From Anaeramoeba flamelloides (Eukaryota > Metamonada > Anaeramoebidae), in the NCBI GenBank assembly GCA_027625915.1, contig JANTQA010000033.1, positions 2,170,001 to 2,234,000 on the forward strand: DNA of 64,000 nt. The letters are read 5' to 3'. The number at the start of each line of letters is the position of its first letter. The stretch's first letter is position 1. Made by a program: the position numbers and the translations under genes. Under the pieces are notes generated by a model that worked only from the letters and a program-made list of their open reading frames with translations, was not told the DNA's origin and made no database searches. Shown here in pieces: positions 33,301 through 45,183 of this stretch.

Positions 33301-36300
33301 TTGTAAGTTGTGTTTGTTACAACTGGTAAATTACCGCTCCCCATCCCCCTTTTACTGGCCCATTGCCGACTCTCCAAAAGGTGTGATATATAATTCCCAT
33401 TGAAAATTTTAAAAAAGTGTTAGGCTGTTTTAAAAAAATTTGTGAAAGAATTTTAAAAGTAATGAAAACGTTAAATTTTGTAAATGTTTTTAATAATTGA
33501 TAAAGTAGTTTTAAAAATGTGTGGACTTTTTTTAAAAACTTTTTTGAGGTTTTCTATTTTAAAAAAGTGAAAAATTTTTTCGGAATTATAACTTTTTCCA
33601 ACTTTTCTATTTTAATAGCGTGGGGCTGGCCTTAAAACAAGATGTAGAGGTTGGGGCCTGAAGGAAAGCAAGTTTTTTTTTAAAAAAATTTCACACTTTA
33701 TTAAAATAAAAAACTTTAAAAAAAGTCCTCACATTTTTAAAACTACGCAACTCGGAAAAATTTTTTCAAAAAAACAATCTCAAAATTTTGTATTTTTGAA
33801 ATACAATCGCATAATAAACATTATTCCACATAACAATTTTGAAATGGGTTTACCATTTTATTAGATATTAATGGGAATTGAAAAAAAAATGAAAAGTTTT
33901 CAATCATATTTTTTTTGATTTTTAATTGTAAAATTTTTGAAATTTTTATTTGACTTAGTGGAGATATTTCTTTAATCTATTTTTTTAATAGTCTAAAAAG
34001 AATCATATTTTTTGCCCACATTATAGTTATGGATAAAAAACCCTAAATACAATTTTAGAGTTTCTGGGAGTGCCGCCAAGTGCCATCAAGTGCCTATGTT
34101 TTCTTGAGGTTTTCTGTTTTATTTGTAAAATCAATAGATTTTCGTTAGGTTTTTTTTACTTTTCGAAATAAACCGAAAATTTTAATAAATTTTCGGTTTA
34201 TTTCGAAAAGTAAAAAAACCTAGAAAACTTCAGAAATAAAATAGAAAACCTCAAAAAAAACCTAGAACACTTCACAAATAAACAGAAAACTCAAGAAAAG
34301 CTAACGGCAGTTTTTTTTAACTTGAGAAATAAACCGAAAATTTAAATAAATTTTCAGTTTATTTCTCAAATTAAAAAAAAAATAACGGCAAATAGAAGGT
34401 AGTTTTGTTGAATCACCTCTGCTCAACAATAATAAAAAAAAAAAATCATATTTTTTCAATTTTATAATAAAATCAAATATTTCTTTCAAAAGATATCGCT
34501 AAATTAAATTGAAATTTTGATTTTTTTTCTGTTTTTGGAATATTTTTTCTCATTTTATTTTTAATCATGTTTGAGTTTTAATATATTTTCCCTGTTTTTT
34601 TTGCAAATTGTTTTAAAATTTATTTTTTTTTCAATCTTAATGTTCAACATAAAGTTCATTCGTTGTAACTAATTTCAAAAAAAAAAAAAATACACAAAAA
34701 TAGGGTTTTTTTTTCAAAAGTCAGGAATTTTGAAAAAGGGGGTATTCGAATCTTAATGAGTGTAATAGCTATCTTTTCTTAATGACATAAAATTATCATA
34801 ACTTTGAAAAAATAATTTTATAAAAGATTTATAACTGAAATCCAATCTGTATTTTTGGTTTACTTTAATTTTCAGAATTTATTTTTTCCTTGTAGTGTAC
34901 TGGATCATACTTTTTTAAAAATTTTCAAAATCTGACATTTTCATTATTTTTAATATTCTGTCACACCTTTTTAAAACTGCCTAACACTTTTTTAGAACAA
35001 TTTTTTAAATTAACTTTTCATTGTTAGGTTTTTTTATTGTTTTAATGTTTGTCATAAAAAAAATATGTTTCGCTTTATTTGTGTAATGGTTATTTCGTTT
35101 TCTTAATTAAATGGAAGAATACTTATTTTTAACGGGGCTTAAGTGCTTTCTTTGATTTTTTTGATGATTTAAATTAATTTTGGAAAAATTTTTGAAGAAA
35201 AAATACAGTCGCCAAAAATGCGTGTGTTCAGAGCATAAAGCTCGTGGTTCCAAATAAAATACGTGGTTTTTTTTTTTTATCTTCTTGTTCCAATACAACA
35301 TCCAATTTAATATCCAATATTATACCTAAGGCCAAATCAATTTTGAAGGGTAAACTCTTTAATGTACTGAGAAAGTTTTGTATTATGAATGGAATTTGTT
35401 CAAATTTTTCAAATTTTTTTAATTATTCTCAAATATTTAAGGTATTTTTTTTGATCAGATCCAAATTTTATCAAAAATTCACTCTATTTAAGAGAAAAAT
35501 ATCATGTTCAATCATTCATTTTAGGGGTTTCTTTTTTAATAGTACCAGAACTTTCAGAAACTAATATCATATTTAATTATTGCTAGTTCTAGGTTTCTTT
35601 GCCCATTTAATGTGTAAGTTTTCTTGAAAAAAATATAGCTTGTTTTTTGAATTTGAAATACGCGTTAACCAAGTCTGTACTTGTTGTGTTGAAAACAGTA
35701 AATTCTTGTTTTCAAATTAAATGAAGGTGTCGATCAAATGTGAATTGAAATTATCAAAATCAGTGTTCAAAAGATTGATTTTGAACAGTAAATTAATTAA
35801 TTTGTGATGATTTCTGAAAAGAAGAAAAATGGAAATATTTTACCTTTTTGTTGTTGGTTTTCTTGAAGGAATTTTGATGTACCAAAATCGATTATTTTGA
35901 CGTGGTTTGTTTCATTTAGTAAAATATTTTCTGGCTTAAGATCGCGATGGATAATACATTGTGAGTGGATGTGCTCTAATGCCGATAAGATTTCAGCAAG
36001 GATGAATTTACTTCCTTTTAAATTTATTGATCCATATTTCCTTATAATTTCATAAAGATCTCCTTTTGAACACAGCTCATTTACAATATCTTTGAAATTT
36101 GTTTTCATTTATTGTTGGGTGTGTTTGTTTTTTGTTATTTTTTTTTTTTTTTTCGGATTTTTGAAAAATTGTTGCAGAATTGAATTTTTTTTTGTTTATG
36201 TTATTTGTTTGTTATTTCAGATTTGTGATTTGTTATTTGTTATTTGTTGTTTGTTTGACAAGAAGATTAAGCTGGTTTGTTTGTTTTTTCTTTTTTTTTA

Positions 36301-36714
36301 AAGTGACAGATAAAAAACGCTCATTTTTTTCAAAGTTCGCAACCAAAAAGAAAAACTCAATTATCGATAAATAATTATTATCTTAAAAAAAGAATCAAGA
36401 CAAAGGATAGGAAAAAAAGAAAGGAAACACAAACACAAATTTTCTTCATCTTCGAATTCATATATAATTTTTATAATATTGGGATGGTCAAGAAGCTTTA
36501 AAACCTCTTTTTCTGTTTGGACATATCTTTGTTTTTTCATCTTTTCGATAAATTGCTTATTCAATATTTTCACAGCAAATTTCTCCCTTGTTTGCTTATC
36601 AGTTAAAAGAGAAACATCCCCAAAGGCACCCCTTCCGATAGATTCCCCAATTTCAAAATCTTTAATGCCCTTTTGTGACTTTTTCGTTTGAGAATTAGCT
36701 AGAATTGGTTCCAA
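30355..36714 (-). CDS. PDK1: PDK1-like AGC-family Ser/Thr kinase with C-terminal PH domain
   Basis: Exons on the minus strand: 36714(or earlier)-36435, 36089-35844, 31686-30791, 30516-30355; phases join exactly to about 527 aa. Motifs: GRGAFGDV loop, FAVKIL lysine, YVQTEKEVLKLLDHPN, ENLYIVNELCSKGDLYEII across intron 1, HRDLKPENILL, DFGTSKF, then SGSFCGTAEYVSPEML across intron 2. That activation loop carries the Ser equivalent to PDK1 Ser241. After a Lys/Glu/Asn-rich linker comes a PDK1-type PH domain: GLFQRKMQLLLTDFPRFIYFDP, KGEIGWSSGIKVEI, then YVIEDLEGNSQKWKDAVERI in the last exon. Known role: phosphorylates the activation loops of other AGC kinases at PIP3-containing membranes. The start is unresolved: position 36714 is a TTG with an in-frame TAA just upstream and no ATG. 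A short first exon probably lies further upstream, possibly spliced to the AG at 36700-36699. Confidence 0.88.
32830..32990 (-). repeat. Hairpin repeat, family P, copy 4, tail of SINE-like copy 1
   Basis: Read on the minus strand: GTAGAGTGCCATAAAGTGCC, then TAGGTTTTACAAATAAAATA...GAAAACCTCAAGAAAACCTA, then a second palindrome of the AAATTTAAATAAATTTTCTT type. It directly follows the SINE-like body, as in the copy at 63 kb. Confidence 0.6.
32905..33374 (-). mobile_element. tRNA-derived SINE-like element, copy 1
   Basis: The minus strand reads GAGAGTCGGCAATGGGCCAG at its start. TGGGCCAGT resembles a pol III A box. GGTTAGAATCC (33286-33276) matches the B box GGTTCGANTCC at all but one position and sits in a T-arm-like hairpin followed by ATTAACCACA. 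The body (AAGCCATCAATGGCTTAATT, GACCGATTTGGATC, TTTGGTTTATGGAGC on that strand) is shared with the plus-strand copy at 62616. It ends in GTAGAG/GTGCC short repeats that pass into family P hairpins. No ORF. Confidence 0.75.
33480..33770. repeat. Large foldback in PDK1 intron 2
   Basis: The left arm, AGTTTTAAAAATGTGTGGAC...TTTCTATTTTAAAAAAGTG, pairs imperfectly with the right arm, CACTTTATTAAAATAAAAAA...GTCCTCACATTTTTAAAACT. The loop of roughly 130 bases contains a relatively GC-rich stretch near 33620-33665. No second copy with the same arms is certain; weak resemblance to 44150-44480. Confidence 0.5.
34041..34390 (+). repeat. Nested hairpin array, family P, copy 5
   Basis: Begins with AGTGCCGCCAAGTGCCATCA and AGTGCC, then TTTTCTTGAGGTTTTCTGTT. 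Within this outer arm sits a second hairpin (TAGGTTTTTTTACTTTTCGA... paired with ...TCGAAAAGTAAAAAAACCTA), after which the outer arm closes (AGAAAACCTCAAAAAAAACC). A further hairpin (AACTTGAGAAATAAACCGAA... with ...GTTTATTTCTCAAATT) and a final TAACGGC follow. No SINE head is attached here. Confidence 0.65.
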
Positions 36715-39700
36715 TACACAAAATTAAATTGATTTTTATTGTTTATTTGGTTTATTTTTGGAAATTTAAAGTGGAATAGCGTTAAAGACAAAAGATTAAA
36801 ATGAAATTATTACTCATTTAAAGTTCTCCAATTTGAAGAAGAGTGTTTTATTAAAATGTAAAAAAACAAAATTTTGGATAACCAATTAAATTTCTTAAAA
36901 TATGAAAAGAGGAAAAAATGAAAAAGTTTTGAAAAATTTGCACATAATAACCTTCCTTCTTCAAGTGAATTTTGAAATTTGATTACATTCAATCGTCCTT
37001 AAAAAAAAATCCTTGTTGTTGTTACAGAGTTCTTTATCTAATTCTCTTATTTTTCTTCAAAGTTATCCTCGACAAAAAAATTATTTTTTATTTTTTCTAA
37101 CAATAATTTTCTCAAAAGAAAACATCTCTTGAAAACAAATCATAGTCTCTTAAATATGAATTTTGATTTGTTAAATCATTGTGATTGTGTATGATTTTCA
37201 TTTTAGTAATAGCTATACAAAGAGATAAAATTATTGCTGGTTTCTGAATAATAGAGGGAAAAAATTTTCACTTCATTGGGATGATCCTTTTTCAAATCTA
37301 AGATCACACATTAGAACCCATTTCTTTGAGAATATTATTATAAAAGAAAAATATGTAAAATCAAGTGAAAATTACTCCCTGTTTATAATTCAAATATCAG
37401 TTGGTTTAAAATTGAAAAGCGCCTTTTAGATATTGTATTTGAACAATAACAAGGTAAATGTGGTGTCTTTAATTGGATCTACAACTTTTATCAAATGAAA
37501 TATACTGATAAATTCTAATAAATATCTAAAAATTTTTACTTCATTTTCTATTTTACAAATTTTGTTACCATAGCTTTGAATAAAGCATTTTATGGGTTTA
37601 GATGTTAAAAAAATTTGGAAAATTGGTTGTGCTTCAAATGTTTCTTTCTCTTGAGTTGTTTTAAAAGTTGAATTTAGAGATTACAAAATGGGATATTGAA
37701 CAAAAAATTTTATTAAATATTTTTGAATTTATCAATATTTTTCATTTGTTGAAAACAAACTAGTTTTGCTTTATTAAATTTTTTTGAAAGAGCTGATTAA
37801 ACATTGATTGTTGAGCTTGAAATGGAAAAATAAAATTACTTATAAATAAGTCTAAATGTCAATTAATTTTGTTCTCAGTTTATTAATTTGCAACTTAGTA
37901 TTAATTTTATTTGCTGTTTAAAAATGATTTTTTTAAAAAAATGTTTTCAAAATCCAAATTTGGACAGTAAAATAGAATAAAGAACCCCTGGGTATTTAAT
38001 AGACAATAAGGAACTTATCTTTTAACTTATGTGAGTTTTATTTTGTTTTGGTTCTATTTTTGATTTTTTAAAAATTTTCAAAAGTTCTAGTTTCCAAAAT
38101 TAAGTAATTGGGAAATTAATCATTAGAATCTTCTTCTTTTTTGGCCAGGATTGGGGAATTAGATTAGACTATTTAATACTCAAAAAAACTACTTTTTTTT
38201 TTTCATTTTAGAAATTATTCATTAAATTTGGAAATTCTTATGTCCTTATCAAAAAAATATACCTTCGTTGTTTTTTTCTTGTTTTGATCTTAAAAACTAG
38301 GAATTTTATTCAAAAAAACTCTGTTTTTAGGAGGGGGGGGGGGTAGGGGCATTGATAAAATCTTAAACATTTTTCTTTTTTTTTATTTTCTCAAAAAATC
38401 TATTGATTTGGGTTCCTAACAGGTTCAAGGGTAAATATTAGTCCATAAAGGGTAAGGGTATAGATTCAGTTTAAATATTTGAATTATTATTAGATGGACT
38501 TTTTTTTCTGGCTGAGTATCTTTTTGTGTTTTTATAGTATTATCTTTTACTTTTTTATAACTTTATTTGTAAATATCACCCAAAAATTTCTATTAATTTC
38601 TAATAATAAGTTCTATTTTTTTCATTTTCTATTTTTGGGTGGAAAAAATAAGAATAGTTATTCGTCAAATAATTGATTGGGATCTTATTATAATTTATTT
38701 AAACATTTTCATAGGTTAGAAATAACTTTATTTTATTGAAATTATTCAAAAGTTATGGAATAATAAAAAAGTATACTATGGTTTATATTAATCCCAGGAT
38801 TAATCTGAAACCAACTGAGATAAAAAAAAAGTTTTATGTGAATTATTATTTTGTAAAATTTCAAAATAAAAATAATTTCTTTATCTTAAAGTTGGATTAA
38901 TCGGGTTTGGGTAGGGTGTATTTTAGAATATTTTTAATTTTTTGGTTTGGTGGTTTTTCGTTATTTTTATATTAAAAAAAAAAAACATATGAAAAAATTA
39001 ATTGGTTATCTGCTACTAATAAACAAATAATATTTTTGCAAGTTTAACTATTATATATACAATTTAAAAAAATAATGAATCAGGCATTTTAATGGTGGGT
39101 GTGTTGTTTGTAAATCTCACAAATTTTTATTTGGTGAGAAATAAGAAGGAAAAAAATGAAATATTTCAACTCAATTTCTCTATTTTCGGATATCAAAAAA
39201 TGAAAAAGAGAGTGGGAAAAAAATATCTTTTTGAGAAAATTTTCCTTGAAATTTATTGTTAGTACCCTTGCATATTGTTAATAATATTATATTTTCATTC
39301 GTTGGGCTGTTGGTTAGGTTGATAATGTTTTAAAAATTGTTTTTATGGGACAAAATAGAGAAAAATGAAAAAAATTTCGAAATTATTTTTTGACATTTTC
39401 TGGTTAATATTTTCAAAAATACTTAAAAAATTCTTTGTTATTGAATTGAATTCACCAAAATTCCCATTTCCTCATAAAGAAAGATTATTTTTTCTTATTG
39501 TACCAAAATTTTTTTTATTAAAAAAGTAAAACTCTTAACTAATTCTTCCAAAAAGAAATTTTCATTTAGATCTTTGGAAGTAATAAATCTTAAAATCCTT
39601 ACAGTGTCTCATTAGCCCAATTTGACTTTGAACTTTACTAATTATTTTTTGGAGAGAAATAATAAACAAAAAAAAACGATCACACACCAGAATAAACTAA

Positions 39701-40856
39701 AAGTTCATGTTATTTTTGGAAGCGTGATTCTCTTCAATAATCAAATATCTTAAACTCTATCCTTAAAAGCCTTCTTTGGAATTTCCATCAAGAAAAAAAC
39801 CAAAAGTATCCAAAACCAAAAAAACAAAGAGAAAATTACAATTCCTTTCAAAGGATTATTTTGATTTATTGGAGACAAAAAGGGAACAATTCAAGAAACA
39901 CAAAAGATTCAAAACACATCTTTGTGTGATTTTTGAAAATTTATCTTTGTTTATTGAGGGTATATAAATTGATATTCATTTTTTCAGTTTGAAAATGGAT
40001 AGTATTGTTCAGTTTCATTCTTATTTTTCATAATAAGGGTATTTGAGTGTCCTTATTTTTCAAGTTTTTTTCATTTTTTCAGTAAAAAAATTACACATCA
40101 AATAATTTTATGATCCAAATTGGAGATTATTTGGATGAACATTCCTTCACAATTTAAATCAGGCTGGATCAAAATCAGTCAAGACAAATTTTTATATTGC
40201 AAACGTAATCCGTAAAATAATAATTGTACTTTTTTTTGAATTAAGTCGAATTTTTATACAAAGTTATTTTTACACTTTGTGTTTTTTTTTTATAAAGTGT
40301 ATTTTTGTTCACTTCCTACAAGATATATTTTATCTTCATGCAAAAATAATATATTTAAAAAATTCGAAAATATGGTTGGTTTTTCAACTTTTCGAAAATG
40401 AGAAAAATTGGATTAAGACCTTTAAAAACAATGGTTCATTTCTGAAAAGAACACTCAAAGTAAGTTTGATATTTTAGTTAACAGATTTTTAAGATATTTT
40501 GTATTTCAATGTTTGGCAAATATGTTTTGATTTGCTTTAAATTTATTAATTGGTTTTTTTTTATTTTTTTAAAAGTTTTTTAGTTTTTTACCATTGTTTT
40601 TGGAAAAATAAGATTTTTACAAATCCTAAAGACAATTCTTGACCAAAGTTCATTAACAGGATTACAGAGTGTTTAGAAATGATTCTTGAATAATAGAAAA
40701 ACATCAAAATCATCAAATGCTTCATATTTTTTCTTCAAATATTTTCAAATTTCATTTTTTTATTTTACTTTTCTTTTTTTGCTGTAAACAATTTAATCTA
40801 ATTTTTTTTTAAAAAACTTCTTTGTGTACTATTCACTTTTCAAAAAATAACCACTT
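36715..40856. other. Intergenic between divergent PDK1-like and G-alpha genes
   Basis: 4.1 kb, AT-rich. A missing first exon of the PDK1-like gene probably lies near its left end. Includes a G-run at about 38331-38343. Stretches at 37650-37740 resemble two copies near 60.2 and 60.4 kb, and 39230-39400 resembles 26990-27150. Short frames at 39776-39967 (no ATG start) and 40277-40477 have no recognisable family. Confidence 0.35.
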
Positions 40857-43800
40857 ATGGGAAAACTCCTTTCAAAAAAAAAAAAAAAAGAATCCAGCAA
40901 CTCCAACAAGATCGATGAAAAAATGAAAAAAGAAGAACAAGAAAAGCAATTTGCCAAGCTTCTTTTACTTGGAGCAGGAGAGTCAGGCAAATCAACAGTT
41001 GTCAAACAAATGAAAATCATTCATAAAGAAGGATTCAACGAAAACGAAAGAAAAGAAGTTGTTGACCAAATGTTTGTGAACACTCACTTGTGTATGACCA
41101 ACATCATCAAAGCAATGGAAAAGCTTGGAATTGATTTTGAAACAGAAAAAAACAGAGTATTTATTTTCTTTTTTTTTTTTTTTTTTTTTTTTATTTATTC
41201 AAAAAAACAATAATTTTTTGTTTATTTTTTTTTTTCTGAATGCAATGGTGTGGTGTTTTTAATTTTTCCAAAAGGCTTACCACAAATCTGAGTTTTCTCA
41301 AAATCCAAAGATCTTCAAAATTTTTTTTCTTTTAAACTTTAAATGTTTTTTTTTTTTTTTATTTTGATTTTTTTAATCACAAAATTACGATAAAATGCTT
41401 ACGAAATGCACACATACTTACCCAACCACCCAAAAAACACTTCTTAAAATAAAAAAAAAAAAAAAATTTTAAAAAAAAAATTTTATTTCTAAAAATAGGA
41501 TCTTGCAGTTGAACTGATAAATGCACATCCAAAAAGAATTTTTGAATTTTTATGAAAAAATCAAAACTTTATGGCAAGACGGAGGCATTCAAGACGCTTA
41601 TTCTCGAAGAAACGAATTTCAATTATTTGACGCTGCTGAATTGTATGCTCTCTTTTGCTATTTTGATTTTTTTTTTTTTTCTTTTTTTATTTTTTTTTTT
41701 CTTTAAATCCTTTTTTGATTTTACTCAAAAAATGTTTGGATTTTCTTTTTTTTTGAAAACCTTAAAATTTCCGACTTAATCACAATCCTTTTTTTTTTTT
41801 CTTTTCTTTTCTTTTCTTCACATGATTATTTATTTTTTTTTTTAAAATCTGAATCTTTTTCTTTTTGGACTTCTCAAAAGCTATTTTACAAATATTGATC
41901 GATTTGTTGAAGAGGGTTTCACACCAAATGATGAGGATATCTTAAACACTCGTGTTCGAACGACTGGTATTATTGAAACAAAATTTGAATATGAAGGAAT
42001 TAAATTTAGGTAATTTTAACTTTGTTTTTATTTTTATTCTATCTCTAACACACTCACAGAGATTTTTTAAGTGGTTTTCTTAGAATTTCTCGTTTGGTGT
42101 TGTGTTATTTTTTCTTCTTTAATTTTTAAAAATTAAAACATCTTTTCTTTTTTATGCCGAACTCTAAAAGTTTTGAATTAGAATACAGCTGTTTTAAAAA
42201 AGCAGAGACTAAAAGTTTTATTGCAAACTGCTTAATTTAGATGAATTTGAAAGTTAGACCTTCCACTTATAAAAATTTTATTCTGTACTTTTTTACAAAC
42301 AGTTGTAATTAAAACAAAAGCTAATTTGGGATCAACTTGAAAAAAAATTTTAAAAAATAAAGACTATTTGAAGAATCCTATGACTAAATTTAAAGAAACA
42401 GGTTCTTTAACGAGAAAAAAATTTTCATCATCTAAATACTTGTTCTATTATTTTTTACTCATTTAAAAATAAGAAAATAAGAAAAACAAACAATTTTTAT
42501 TTCTTTTAAAAACGATAAAGTTATTAATAAAAAAAACCAAATTGTTATTCTCGTAATTAAATCGTTTTTAATTTATAACCCCGACCATATTTCAAAATTG
42601 GCATTGGTATTTAAATCTGAATTAATTAACTGTTCTCTCAAAATTACTTTTATTATTCAATTCTCTATTTTTAAAGAAAAATAAATTCTTAAAAATTGAA
42701 AAACTCAAATTCTTTTGGGTACCATTGAGAAAAACAACAATGTTTGTTTTGATCTTCTGCATTTATTTGAATACTAATTTACAAAATAATTATATTTTAA
42801 ACGTCTTACCATTAAACCAACGATAATTAGATTTATTACCAAACAACTTTATATGAATTAAAAAAAAAAAAAAATGAATTGACCAAATGATTAATAACTA
42901 ATTCTCTTAAAATGCTTATTCAAAAAAAAAACCCTACTTTCCCATATAAAACAATATCATTTGTCTACAATCATTTTCACTGTTTTCAATAACATTAGAA
43001 TAACAGGTTCTTACCAAGTACAAAATGACACTGATCTTGCAATAAAAAAAAAATTGCAAAAGAATTAGGTGTCAAAAAATCAAAAAAAAATTGAAACAAA
43101 AATTGAAACAAAAATTGAAATAAAAATTGAAACAAAAAGAGAAAAATGTGAAAAAATGATTTAAATTTTGAAATTTTCCAAAATATATTTTTTTTCTTCT
43201 CCTAATATCCATTCAAACCCTTTAAACACATGTAATTTACCTACCACATCTGTGACACTTTGACTGAAAAATTGAATAGATTACAAACATAAAATTTTAA
43301 AACTACGACCATAAGAACTAAAAAACAAAGACATTTTTCTAATTTCAATATTAATATTTTTTTTTTTTTTTTTTGATGAGAAAAATCATTTTTTTAATCC
43401 TTTATTAATGAGAAAATAATAATTGGATTTTTAGTATTTATCCATTATCACCTATAATATTTGCTCTTTTTTCACATTTTCCTTTATTAAAATACTACAA
43501 TTAACAAATAATTGTCAACAATTTGTAGACGATTTAATTTACATAATAAAAGGGAATATGAAAATCAATTAAATGAAAAATTAAATTCAATCTATGAAAT
43601 TATTATTCAATTTGGATTAAAACCCTAATAAAGGTAAATCAGAAATTTCACAAGATTTATCAAAAATTAAATATTTAGGTATTTACTTTGATAAAATTTT
43701 CACATATATTATACGATATAAAAAAATGCAAAAGAAACTTTGTATAAAAGATTTAAATAATCTAATTTTCAAATTATTTGTAAATAGAATTGTTAGTAAT

Positions 43801-45183
43801 TTGATTATTAAACAATTATTATTAGGATATATACATTAAAAATATATAATTATAAAATATCAACAACTTTAAATGATTTAAATACTTGCATTAACATATT
43901 TATTACTGGAATATACAAAATAAACAGAAATACACCAGTTCTTATTTATAAAACAGAATTTAAATTCGAAAATATGGTAATTTCACCAAAAAAAAAAAAA
44001 AAGGCAAATTCAAAAAAAAAATTAAAAAATTTATCACTCTCTTGTCTTGAAAAACTAAGAAAACTTAATCAGATAATTAACAATAAACTTGATTGAAATT
44101 CAAAAATAAAAAAGAGAAAACAATAAAAAAAATAATTCATTATTTACAGCTATTTTAAAAATGTGGTGACTCCAAGTTATAAAAATTGTTACTTGAAGTT
44201 TTGAAAGGTGTTATCTCAAACCACTTAAAATGAGTGTGCCAGATGGTTTCATAAACGATTTATAAAATTTTTAGTTCACATCTTTTTAAAAACTACTTTA
44301 TAAATTTTGTTTTTTTTCAGGAATCATTTGAATTTATTTTTTATTAATAGTCATTTTAAAAAAGTGAAAACATAAAGTTACAAAGTGTGATCATTATATT
44401 GAACTACTTCTTCTTTTAAACTATTTTTGAGCTACTTTTTAAAACTGTTTATCTGTACTTTTTTATTTTTTAATAAAAAATATTAACAATTTATGTTGAA
44501 TCACTCTTAAAAAAATTAATTAATTTATATTTTATTTTTTATCTGTTGATTTTTATTTACTCATTTCTTTGATTTTAAATCTATTTTTTACAAAAATATA
44601 TTTCAAAACTAAAAACCAATTACTAAAATATCCCATCATCTAAATACTTGTTCTATTATTTTGAATAAAAAATAAATAAAAAAAAAAAAACACAAAACAA
44701 AAATTCAAAAGTCTATTTGATGTTGGTGGACAAAGAAACGAAAGAAAGAAATGGATTCATTGCTTCTCAGGTGTCACTGTTGTGATCTTTTGTGCATCTT
44801 TAAGTGAATATGATCAGAGCTTATTTGAAGATAGCACGAAAAACAGAATGACTGAAGCACTGATGCTGTTTGAAGAAATTTGTAATTCAAGATGGTTTAC
44901 TGACACTTCAATTTGCCTCTTTTTAAACAAAGCAGATTTGTTTAGAAACAAAATCAAAACTGTTGATCTTAATGTGTGCTTCAAAGATTACGAAGGAGGA
45001 TGCGACTTTGATAATGCATCTGAATATCTTCGAGAAAAATTCCTTTCACTGAACAGAAACCCAGACAAAGATGTGACTGTTCATTTCACATGCGCAACCG
45101 ACACAGAAAACATGCAACATGCCTTTGACTCTGTTAAAGATGCAATTTTAAGACGAAATGTTAAAGATGTTGGAATGATTTAA
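40857..45183 (+). CDS. Heterotrimeric G protein alpha subunit
   Basis: Exons 40857-41156, 41499-41642, 41881-42009, 44712-45183. All G-alpha boxes are present: G1 GAGESGKST, the Arg/Thr switch I RVRTTGI, G3 FDVGGQR, helical-domain hallmark [12 protein letters not shown]4 LNKADL, G5 TCATDT. MGKLLSK offers Gly2 for N-myristoylation next to a polybasic patch. The C-terminus ends DVGMI, so the Cys modified by pertussis toxin in G-i is absent. As assembled, exon 2 breaks frame once, near residue 116. One T fewer in the T-run at 41547-41551 (or an adjacent run) gives [13 protein letters not shown], and all exon phases then fit a 347-aa protein, the usual family length. Intron 3 (2.7 kb) carries a LINE remnant. 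Exon 4 plus adjoining intron is duplicated in inverse orientation at 57.5 kb. Role: GTP switch coupling membrane receptors to effectors. Confidence 0.9.
42010..44711 (+). other. Intron 3 of the G-alpha gene (2.7 kb)
   Basis: The donor GTAATT after TTT AG and the acceptor TTCAAAAG before T CTA TTT GAT give [11 protein letters not shown]. It holds a short tandem repeat (four units near AAATTGAAACAA at about 43088-43138), a LINE fragment (about 43436-44100) and the left end of the inverted duplication (from about 44590). Confidence 0.75.
43436..44100 (+). mobile_element. LINE remnant, copy 3, within the G-alpha intron
   Basis: Reading pieces: [16 protein letters not shown] near 43445, [17 protein letters not shown] at 43525, then [15 protein letters not shown] and [20 protein letters not shown], and [14 protein letters not shown] later. 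The order LSP..FADD..KYLGIY is that of non-LTR reverse transcriptase, and block spacing agrees with LINE copy 1. Multiple frame breaks; both ends missing. Confidence 0.75.

Larger units (their letters stand above)
31687..35843 (-). other. Intron 2 of the PDK1-like gene (4.16 kb)
   Basis: Donor GTAAAA after AAA G; acceptor TTTTTATAG before TG AGC TCT. The splice completes the kinase activation segment, so the intron is certain. It holds a SINE-like element (33374 to about 32905), hairpin arrays (about 32830-32990 and 34041-34390) and a large foldback (about 33480-33770). The other introns of this gene are 345 and 274 bases, so repeats account for much of the enlargement. Confidence 0.8.

Noticed and set aside
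39776-39967. 63-codon basic frame starting at a TTG
   Set aside because: No ATG, no splice context, no family similarity; the composition is explained by A-rich DNA.
40277-40477. 66-codon frame ending in a GTAAGT-like donor
   Set aside because: The ending could look like an exon, but no downstream acceptor continues it and G-alpha starts cleanly with MGKLLS at 40857.
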